Positions 22,241 through 30,582 of a stretch of DNA of 35,818 nucleotides are shown piece by piece. Under the pieces are notes generated by a model, which saw nothing but the letters and a program-made list of their open reading frames with translations, made no database searches and was not told the DNA's origin. Each line of letters begins with the position of its first letter. Position 1 is the stretch's first letter. Made by a program: the position numbers and the translations under genes. The stretch comes from Schoenoplectus triqueter (Eukaryota; Streptophyta; Magnoliopsida; Poales; Cyperaceae), in NCBI GenBank assembly GCA_964058805.1, contig CAXKVV010000157.1:1-35818 (forward strand). The letters are read 5' to 3'.

Positions 22241-22612
22241 TAGTCTGACTATGGTGCTTTGCAAAGCACAGAGGCGCTGTGTGTTTTGCGATCTATTCTT
22301 AATTTTAAGTAAAAAATGACCGATCTGAACTATTCAATCTAATCTTCATATTAAAATCTATTAGTAAACCAAAATTTATATTTTTAAAAAAAATCTTGCT
22401 ATTTTTTCTGGTGAGGAGAAAAATGACTTGATCTGAGAATTCTGATTCATCCAAAAATGACAATTTCCCCCCTATCCAAAAATTAGCAAATGAATTCCAA
22501 AAAATATAAAATTTGGTTTACTAATAGATTTGGATATGGAGATTAGATTGAGCGGTTTTGATCAATCATTTATGACTTAAAATTAATAATAGAGCGCAAA
22601 GTACACAGAGGC
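22241..22612. mobile_element. Foldback element, family C, right tip missing
   Basis: It starts AGTCTGACTATG with a perfect tip palindrome GTGCTTTGCAAAGCAC (22254-22269). The arms carry ATGACCGATCTGAACT, AATCTATTAGTAAACCA and a TTTTCTGGTGAGGAGAAAAA centre, with complements returning to GAGCGCAAAGTACACAGAGG. The outer right tip (GCAGAGCACCATAGTCAGA in the sister copy) is absent, because the next element begins directly at CTTCCGTGAG. Confidence 0.8.
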
Positions 22613-22965
22613 CTTCCGTGAGCTTAACTCAAAAAATATATCAAATCATCTCCAAATTTTAATTTATCACACTCATTAAATTTTTTTTATATGAAAATCT
22701 TATGGGATGCAAAAATTTGGAGCGTTTTGAGCTTTTTAAGTCACCATTTTTAATTTTTAAAAATGATGTTGAAAGATTGAATATATTATTATTATTATTT
22801 TTAGAGCTCATTTTTTAAAAATCAAAAACCATAACTTAAAAAGCTCAAAATATTCTAAATTTTTGCATCCCATAAGATTTTTAAATAAAAAATTTAATGA
22901 GCACGATAAATTAAAATTTAGAGATGATTTAATATACTTTTTGAGTTAAGCTCATGGAAGACCTC
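22610..22965. mobile_element. Foldback element, family I, complete arms
   Basis: The left arm CTTCCGTGAGCTTAACTCAA, ATCATCTCCAAATTTTAATT and CTTATGGGATGCAAAAATTT is mirrored on the right by TTGCATCCCATAAGATTTTT, AATTTAGAGATGATTTAATA and TTGAGTTAAGCTCATGGAAG. The centre is near a run of ATT repeats at 22785. A truncated relative is at 7868-8104. The trailing segment to about 22990 (GGCTCACGGTATCTTTACTC) also matches that copy. Confidence 0.8.
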
Positions 22966-23002
22966 CGTGAGGCTCACGGTATCTTTACTCATATTTATAT
23001 AT

Positions 23003-23397
23003 ATACCATGGTGCTTTGCAAAGCACAAGATCGTTGTGTACTTTGCGCTCTATTTTTAATTTTAAATCAGAAATGATCGATCCAAACCGCTCAATATAAT
23101 CTCCATATCAAAATCTATTAGTAAACCAAATTTTATATTCTTTAGAATTTATTTGTTATTTTTTTAGATAGGGGGAAACAGTCATTTTTGGATGAACCAG
23201 AATTCTCTGATCAAGTTATTTTCTCCTCATCAGAAAAAATAGCAAAAAATTCTAAAAAATATAAAATTTAGTTTACTAATAGATTTTTTATATAAAGATT
23301 AGATTGAACGGTTCAGATCAATTATTTCTGACTTGAAATTAAAAATAGAGCGCAAAATACACAATGTCTCTGTACTTTGCAGAGCACCATAGTCAGA

Positions 23398-23399
<2 letters not shown>
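23003..23399. mobile_element. Foldback element, family C, full length
   Basis: The left tip is a perfect palindrome GTGCTTTGCAAAGCAC (23009-23024). The right tip is GTACTTTGCAGAGCAC (23372-23387), ending CATAGTCAGACTC. The arms match 22241-22612, including CAAATTTTATATTCTTTAGA and the GATGAACCAGAATTCTCTGA centre. The right end runs straight into a CT microsatellite. Confidence 0.85.

Positions 23400-23444
<45 letters not shown>
23395..23444. repeat. (CT)n(TA)n compound microsatellite joining two elements
   Basis: About 13 CT units and then about 10 TA units link the right end of the family C element to the GAGTGAGG start of the next family A element. Confidence 0.9.
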
Positions 23445-23847
23445 GAGTGAGGCTATGGTGCTTCGCGAAGCACAAAACCTCCCGTGCTTCGCGTCCGTAT
23501 CTCGAATTTGAAAGTTCATACGCCCGATCCAAACCGTTGAACATGATCTTCATATTGAAATATCTTTGGAGATCAAATTTTATATTTTTTTGAATTTTTT
23601 TGCTATTTTTTAAATGAGTATAAAATTTGCTGATCTAACGATTTCTGCACCATCCAAAACTAGCGATTTTGTACCCATCTAAAAAGTAGCAAAAAAATTC
23701 AAAAAAATATAAATTTTGATCTCCAAAGATAGTTCAATATGAAGATCATGTTCAACGGTTTGGATCGGGCGTATGAACTTTCAAATTCGAGATACGGACA
23801 CGAAGCACGGGAGGTTTTGTGCTTCGCGAAGCACCATAGCCTCACTC
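23445..23847. mobile_element. Foldback element, family A, intact, 403 bp
   Basis: The ends are GAGTGAGGCTATGG and CCATAGCCTCACTC, flanked on both sides by TATATA. Both tip palindromes are perfect GTGCTTCGCGAAGCAC (23458-23473 and 23819-23834). The arms of about 160 bases are near-perfect complements around a loop containing GATTTCTGCACCATCC. It is the same length as, and about 97% identical to, the copy at 24731-25133. No coding capacity. Confidence 0.92.
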
Positions 23848-23868
23848 TATATATATATATATATATAT

Positions 23869-24279
23869 AGTTTGTCTATTGTGCTTCCAGTAGCACTTCA
23901 GCCGAAACGCTACCAGTCCAAATTTTAATTTTTCATGCTCGATATTTTATTTTAAATAACTCAATAAAATTTTTATATCATAATTTTATAGAATACTAAT
24001 TTTTATCGTGCTTGAAATTAATTTACTATGCTTAATGATTTTTCAAAGATAGCCTTAAAATAATAAAAAATAATAAAATTTGTATGTCAAAAAAGTTTAG
24101 TTTCTAAAGATCATTAAACATAATAAACTAATTCCAAATATGATAAAATTAATATTCTATAAGATTATGATATAAAGATTTTATTGAGCTATTTAAATTG
24201 AAATTTTGAGAATGAACAATTAAAATTTGGACCGGTAGCATTTCGACCGAAGTGCTATTAGAAGCACAATAGACAAACT
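23869..24279. mobile_element. Foldback element, family D, 411 bp
   Basis: The termini AGTTTGTCTATTGTGCTT and their exact complement (AAGCACAATAGACAAACT) are 18 bases long. After these the arms continue with small differences (CCAGTAGCACTTC against the complement of GAAGTGCTATTAG). TA runs lie on the left and a CT/TA run on the right. This family has a GTGCTT...AGCAC tip that is only partly symmetric. Confidence 0.88.
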
Positions 24280-24305
24280 CTCTCTCTCTCTCTATATATA
24301 TATAT

Positions 24306-24705
24306 AGTTTGTCTACGGTGCTACACATAGTACAAATGACCCGTGTGCCACAGATCGTTTCTCCGTCTTCAAAGTACAAATAGTCGATCCGACCAGTCAA
24401 AATATTTTTCATATGAAAATCTAGTTGGGGACCAAATTTTATATTTTTTTTAAAAAAAAATACTATTTTTTAAGATAGATAGAAAATCACTTGATTTAAT
24501 TATTATGATTCATTCAAAATGAGTCATTTTTAACTATCTTAAAAAATAGTAAAAAAACCCTAAAAAATATAAAATTTGATTTTCAACTAGATTTTCATAT
24601 GAAAAATATTTTGACCAGTCGGATAGATCATTTAAACTTTGAAGACGGAGAAACGGTCCGTAGCACACGGGTCATCCGTGCTACGCATAGCACCGTAGCC
24701 AAACT
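24306..24705. mobile_element. Foldback element, family B, 400 bp
   Basis: The left end is AGTTTGTCTACGGTGCTACA and the right end CACCGTAGCCAAACT, with right tip GTGCTACGCATAGCAC (24679-24694, one mismatch in symmetry). The arms match the nested copy at 11089-11486 (GATCCGACCAGTCAAAATAT, TCATATGAAAATCTAGTTGG). The outermost bases AGTTTGTCTA match family D rather than the other family B copy. Confidence 0.88.
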
Positions 24706-24730
24706 CTATATATATATATATATATATATA
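24706..24730. repeat. (TA)n run between foldback elements
   Basis: About 12 TA units separate the family B element from the following family A element. Confidence 0.85.
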
Positions 24731-25133
24731 GAGTGAGGCTATGGTGCTTCGCGAAGCACAAAACCTCCCGTGCTTCGCGTCCGTATCTCGAATTTGAAAG
24801 TTCATACGCTCAATCCAAATCGTTGAACATGATCTTCATATTGAAATATCTTTGGAGATCAAATTTTATATTTTTTTGAATTTTTTTGCTATTTTTTAAA
24901 TGAGTATAAAATTTGCTGATCTAACGATTTCTGCACCATCCAAAACTAGCGATTTTGTACCCATCTAAAAAATAGAAAAAAAAATCAAAAAAATATAAAT
25001 TTTGATCTCCAAAGATAGTTCAATATGAAGATCATGTTCAACGGTTTGGATCGGGCATTTGAACTTTCAAATTTGAGATACGGACGCGAAGCACAGGAGG
25101 TTTTGTGCTTCGCGAAGCACCATAGCCTCACTC
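24731..25133. mobile_element. Foldback element, family A, intact, 403 bp
   Basis: It has identical ends and perfect tip palindromes (24744-24759 and 25105-25120), as in the copy at 23445-23847. By eye there are about eleven single-base differences over 403 positions. It lies in the same orientation and is flanked by TATATA on both sides. Confidence 0.92.

Positions 25134-25171
<38 letters not shown>
25134..25171. repeat. (TA)n(GA)n compound microsatellite
   Basis: About 13 TA units are followed by about 8 GA units, linking two family A elements. Confidence 0.85.
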
Positions 25172-25175
<4 letters not shown>

Positions 25176-25500
25176 CTATAGTGCTTCGCGTCCGTGTCTC
25201 GAATTTGAAAGTTCAAACGGTCGGTCAAAACCGTTGAACATGATCTTCATATTGAACTATTTTTTAGGTGGGTAAAAAATCGCTAGTTTTGGATGGTGCA
25301 AAAATCGTTAGACCAACAAACTTTGTACTAATTTAAAAAATAGCAAAAAATTCAAAAAAATATAAAATTTGATCTCCAAAGATAATTCAATATGAAGATC
25401 ATGTTCAACAGTTTAAATCGAACGTTTTAACCTTTAAATTCAAGATACGAACACGAAATATGAGAAATCTTATACTTTGCGAAACACTATAATCTCACTC
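25172..25500. mobile_element. Foldback element, family A, reverse orientation, two deletions
   Basis: The central loop (ATCGCTAGTTTTGGATGGTG) and the arm variants (TTGAACTAT on the left, AAATTTGATCTCC on the right) show that this copy lies opposite to the others. On the left the sequence jumps from GACTATAGTGCTTCGCG straight to TCCGTGTCTCG, removing about 30 bases between two GTGCTTCGCG repeats. It also jumps from TTGAACTAT to TTTTTAGGTGGG, removing about 45 arm bases. The ends are worn (CGAAACACTATAATCTCAC). Confidence 0.8.
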
Positions 25501-25504
25501 TATA

Positions 25505-27475
25505 TACATATTATTATTCAATGAACGTCTGACCGCTATAACCCCTTTGTAAAACAAAGAGTAGTTTTCTGTCGGTTCCATCACATCAGATCTGAGCAAT
25601 CAGTACACCAAAAGATCTTACCAATCCATCGCGAAAAAAAAAACCTCACCAATAGAAGTTAGTATCAGATGGTGGATTCCAATCTGCTGTCATAGTTATT
25701 ATATGTTATTAAATTTGAACGGTGAAATTCAATCATAATGGCTCAGATTTTGATAATAAAGGATGTGCTTTTATTTACATGTTGTTGGGTCACATTTTCA
25801 TAGAGAACAAAAAAATTACAGTAAAATGCTATCATAAAAAACTATGGCAACCGATTCAAATCCACATTAGATCATGGATGAGGGGAGTCAAGGACTCCCA
25901 CTGATACTTCACCTGACCTCACTGACCTCGCTGGTTGCCATAGCGAATTTGTAACAAATAAAATTCCTGTAAGGCACCTCAATCGCCAACAAAGAGTTTG
26001 TTGATGGGGTATTTGGGGAGAGGCCTTGTAGTAGGCCCCACGGGCTATTTATGGGAGGATGGGGAAAAGCTTTTCGCAGCACACAGCATAGCTATATTGG
26101 TTGGGTCACTGTCACAATGGCCCCACTGTTGCGCCTGCTAAGATATATGAAATTGAGGAGACTGTCATTATATGATGAGTGGCGGAAATTAATATGATGT
26201 ATTTTGGTAGAAGAAGTGTGTCAGTGTGACCATCCGCAGAAGTGTGTTTGTGTTGAATCATTTTTCATTTTCTTACTTATTGAATGATGCAGTGTTTATT
26301 AGGAGTGCTGATTTGGAAGCCTAGCAGCTGAGAGGAAAATAATGAGTGCTATTTTCATTTTCATTTTTTCTCTTATTTTCTTTCTTTCCATTTCTTGTTT
26401 CCTTTTGTTGACAAGGGGAGTTTAAACATGTTCGTCTTGTGATGATAAATAATTTACGCATTTATATTTTTCTCAGTTTTCATCTCAATTATTTAACAGG
26501 TTGCATGTATTAAAGAAATTTCAAGATGGCTTTTTTCCAAGAAGAAGAATAACTAAATGAGTGTGTATACTTTCATTTGACAGATGGTGCAGAACAGAGA
26601 TGTTTAGGCCGGGTTTCTAATTTGAATTAAGGAATCTAATCAGATCCAGATTCCGTGATTCTTCTACTAAGCATATCTAGCATCCATCAACTATGTAATA
26701 TGTATGCAAATTCAATGCAGTGAAATAGAAGACTTGTTATTTGTTGAATAAATGCTGCTCTTCTCTTCAAGTAAGACTGTAAGAGTACACTTCTAAAGTA
26801 AAAATAACTGAAACATGATTACCAGAAGGTCACTGTGGCAGATTCCATTTGCTCTGCTTCTGAAAATAATGAATTAAACAGAGAGCTTCATGCATAGTCC
26901 TGAGCTCCTGGCCCAGTTGAATTATTGGGTTGATAACGTTTTTGAAACCTTCTCGGCCTGTCTGAACTTGGAAAAAAATAAATTTTCTGAGAAAGGCCTG
27001 GCCCACTTCCATCCAGACTATCGACCCTTATTCTTACCACCACTAAATTAGTTTCAGGCTTTCAGCTATCCTGTAAACTTTTTTTTATTATTCCTCTCAA
27101 AAAAAGAAAAGAAAAGAAATCCGTATGATCTATCTAGAAATAAATTATACAGGTTTTAAGAGGTGGTTGATTATATTGAGGAATAACTAGTGTTGTTAAC
27201 TTGTTATAATCTCCAAGAAAAAAAAATGGACTTATGTATTTATGGTAATTTTCTCTCTCATTTAGTTGCGCATATTGCCAAATAATACAGAATCACGTGT
27301 CCTGAATTCTGAGTACTATGCAGTATGTACGGATCAAATCATTCATCTCAATTCCAAATTAACTTACGGTACTGTTTTCAAGACTTTGTTGGTTTTGGAT
27401 AAGAAAATAATGGAGTTGACAACTTCATGACATACCATAATTGATACTATTTGTGTGTTTTATAAATATGCATGC
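25505..27475. other. Gene-free stretch
   Basis: No coding exon is supported. A less AT-rich part at 25900-26150 (GGGGAGAGGCCTTG, TAGTAGGCCCCACGGGC) and a short open frame at 27012-26830 on the minus strand have no recognisable product. I saw no tRNA and no known microRNA sequence. Confidence 0.45.
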
Positions 27476-27476
27476 A

Positions 27477-28390
27477 TATATAATAAGTTATCTAACATAC
27501 ATAATAAGACATCTAATGTACATTATAAAGCTAATATGCATCATAAGTCTCCTAATATACATAAATAAGATATCTAATACGCATCATACATCTAATGAGT
27601 ATTATAAATTTAATGTACATCATAAGTAACTTTAATGTAAATCCAATGTACATTATAAGTCTATATGCATCATAAATCGCATAATATGTATCTAATATGT
27701 TTCATAGTTCACTCTAATGTACATCATAAATAATATAATATTATACATAATAAAATATCTAATATGCATTATAAGTCTAATATGCATACTAAATTTAAGA
27801 GTTGTGTTATGGTATTTCGCGAAGCACCGTAGGAGTCTGTGTTTCAGACTCAAATATATAATTTCAAATAAAAAATGAATAATTTAAACCGTTCATTCTA
27901 ATTTCTAACAAAATGTGCTAGCAATCCAAATTTTATATCTTTTAGAATATTTCTATTATTTTTTTATGATGAGAAAATTAATATTTTTAGATGAATCAGA
28001 ATTCTTAGATTAAATCATTTTCTCCCATCAGAAAAAATAACAAAAAAATTCTAAAAAATATATATTTTTTTTGGTTTGCTGACACATTTTGACATGGAGA
28101 TTAGATTTAACGATTCGTATCATTCATTTCTGATCTGAAATTATAGATTTTAATCTGAAGCACTGACCCCATAGTGCTTCGTGAAGCACCATAATACGAC
28201 TCTTAAATCTAATGTACATCATGAGTCACATAACATGTATAATAAAACATATAATGTATGTCATAAATCTAAGATGAATATAAGAGTAAGTTTATCATAA
28301 GTCATTAAAATACACATTAAAAAAATTTAATGTTCATTATAAATCATTTAAAATGTATAAGATTTATAATACACATTAATGATATCAATA
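27477..28390. repeat. Degenerate minisatellite of about 19-22 bp units, split by an element
   Basis: Units of the form TCTAATGTACATCATAAG recur with many variants (TCTAATATGCATTATAAG, TTTAATGTACATCATAAG, CCAATGTACATTATAAG and similar) across 27477-27795, and resume at 28206 (AAATCTAATGTACATCATGA) to about 28390. The two halves are separated by the foldback element at 27796-28205. Confidence 0.75.
27796..28205. mobile_element. Foldback element, family C relative, 410 bp, in a minisatellite
   Basis: The terminal inverted repeat TAAGAGTTGTGTTATGGT pairs with ACCATAATACGACTCTTA with two mismatches. The tips are GTATTTCGCGAAGCAC (27812-27827) and GTGCTTCGTGAAGCAC (28174-28189). The interior AATTTTATATCTTTTAGAAT and GATGAATCAGAATTCTTAGA are family C sequence. 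TTAA or TAA borders both ends, which could be a target duplication or part of the element. Confidence 0.85.
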
Positions 28391-29905
28391 AGAGTTTGAT
28401 ATCTGAGAAATATTTTCCAGAAGAAAAAGGACCGAACCGTCGTTCAATTATAATGGTTAATTTTGCCATTCCGTTAAATTTATTAATCAACTCAAAAAAC
28501 ATTCTTAATTGAAAATTTATCTCAAAAAAAATCTTAAATGGAAACTGCAACGACGGTCGAATGGAGTTTGAAGTTTTTATCTAAGCAAAATGATTGAATT
28601 ACATCTATTTGATGTTTAACTTTTACCATGGATGGTAGGATTTAAAGTGAACCAACTTATTTAATGATTGAAGACATCAAAATTTTGGATAACCATGACT
28701 TACTAAAAACTCCAAAAATGGTTGTTAAAATGTTAAAAATCATATTTTTTTAGTTCAAGTTCTAATCATAATCATATCTATTTAGGCTTATCATAATCAA
28801 CTTATATGATACTTTTTTCTCGGCTTTGTTAGTTTTGGATAAGAATAATCACTTAATAATAATATTGTTGTAGTGTAAATAAAATAGTAAATTTCACTAA
28901 AAATGCATAACAAGTTGAACTTGAAATATTTTTTAAAGAAATTAAATGATACTGTTGATATCATTTTTAATTTTTCATAACTACTAAATTAAATGCACTA
29001 TTACGTGTTATAATATCATTTAGTTATACATATATAGAAGAAATCAAAACTTTGGAGAACCAGTTTACTGCTTTCAAACTACAATTTAGATGAAATGATA
29101 TGGAAAAAAATAAATCATGATTTTTAAACAATTATGACCTAATAAAGTATTAAAACTTTATAAATATTAGGTGGTACTTTAACAGCAAGTTTTAGATAGA
29201 ATACCAACCGATCATGTTTATCTCATCTTCCACTAAAATGATATTTTTTCTTACGACTTTGTTGGTTTGTAATAGGAGATAAAATTAACAATCCTTTACG
29301 TGTCATGTTGAATTATACAATGTCGTGTGGTTTACAAAATTAACTTACAAAAAAATATTAAGTGAAAATTGTAAAAAAAAAATGTATTTAATTTTTTTTT
29401 CATGTTTGTATACTTATGAACCATTAAAGGTTCTTCATCATATATTTTATACGTTGAAATAAACTTTATTAAAAAAATAGGCGTTTCAATTGAGTTGCTA
29501 ATTCATAACAGATTAGATGTCCAATTCATGATCTAAGTTATGTATTATAAATATATAATGACCTAGGTTATGTATTACAATTCATGAGATATGTATTATA
29601 AAAAAAAATAGGTGTTTCAATTCAGTTGCTAATTGTCCTAATAATGTTTATCTGCTCATATTATGGAATACAACATAAAACTTGGGCATATAAAATCCGG
29701 TATTCTCATTTGTACTCATTCCGCTTGAATTCTGACTTCTGAGTCGTGCTCAATGCCAATGGGAGAGGGACAGACGGCACAACCGTGAACCGTAAAATGA
29801 TGCATATTTATAAAAGAACCCTTTTAACTTGGTTCTTTTGAAATCATTATTCTCGATATTGTTTTAAACTGCGGTCTTATGTCAGGTCCGTTTATATTTT
29901 ATACA
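28391..29905. other. Gene-free AT-rich stretch with weak internal repeats
   Basis: No gene is seen. The phrase CTTTGTTGGTTTTGGATAAG appears near 27384 and in variant form near 28824 and 29260. ATCAAAATTTTGGATAACCA near 28677 resembles ATCAAAACTTTGGAGAACCA near 29043. This suggests old duplicated segments of a few hundred bases. Confidence 0.4.
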
Positions 29906-30172
29906 GTGTAATACTACACACATATATATATATATAAATATACATTCACATATTCAATGACGTGTGATATTTTTTTAAATTTTTTATTGCATTTAATTTA
30001 TGAAATTAATCATATGATATATTTTATATAAAAATTCAAAATTATATTTTTTATTTTTTATTATTTTTTTTAAAAATAAATGATTAATTTAAATATTTTA
30101 AAAAAAAATTAAATATATATCCACTATATAATTCATATATTAAACCGTATATATATTCGTATGGTACATTGC
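29906..30172. mobile_element. Possible small MITE-like AT-rich element
   Basis: The left end CAGTGTAATACTACACAC and the complement of the right end (CAATGTACCATACGAATA) are similar and both run into TA repeats. The interior is over 85% A and T. No target duplication was confirmed, so the call is weak. Confidence 0.3.
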
Positions 30173-30302
30173 CAGAGTTTCTCTCAGGTTAGGCTACAGG
30201 TACGATTAGTCTGAAAATACTAATTTTATTTCCTAACCGTAGGGGAGTGCTGAATTTTGAAATTAAGATATTTACAATTTTATAGAATTGGAAGGGGCTA
30301 TA

Positions 30303-30582
30303 GATAATACACTTTCGTCTTCCAGAACTCTCCTTTGCGTCCCCTCCGTCCGCAGGAAGCGCAAAACATCATTTATACAAATGAAAAAATTAATACTGGA
30401 AAGCGACTTCACTCTCTCTGTTGCAATTACCCATTAACAACAAAATTAAGGAACCACCTATTGATCACAGTTCAAAGGTCCCAGTTTACCTCCACTCTTC
30501 TCGATTCCTCTCTTTCTCCGCCCGTTCTTGCCTTCTTTATTTTTTACAACACTTCGTCTTCCTCCCACCACCTCTGGCACCA
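30303..30582 (+). other. Probable 5' leader of the folate-biopterin transporter family gene
   Basis: This is a comparatively GC- and pyrimidine-rich stretch directly before the ATG (CTCTCCTTTGCGTCCCCTCC, and CTCTTTCTCCGCCCG). It contains an out-of-frame ATG at 30335-30381 and others that could act as upstream starts. No clear TATA box is assigned. Confidence 0.4.

Noticed and set aside
25172..25500. Apparent inversion of only the central loop of a family A foldback element
   Set aside because: Arm-specific variants (TTGAACTAT on the left, AAATTTGATCTCC on the right) are also swapped, so the whole element is simply inserted in the opposite orientation.
22241..25500. CRISPR-like array suggested by regular spacing of GTGCTTCGCGAAGCAC
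   Set aside because: The repeats are paired tips of about 400-bp inverted-repeat elements in a plant genome. The intervals are arms and loops, not short unique spacers.
26830..27012. Minus-strand open frame of 60 codons
   Set aside because: It shows no domain, splice context or recognisable similarity, and could occur by chance at this length.
30421..30582. N-terminal extension of the transporter by 54 codons
   Set aside because: The in-frame stretch begins with TTG, not ATG, and no ATG lies between it and the ATG at 30583. A nuclear plant gene would normally use the latter, which gives a standard transit peptide.
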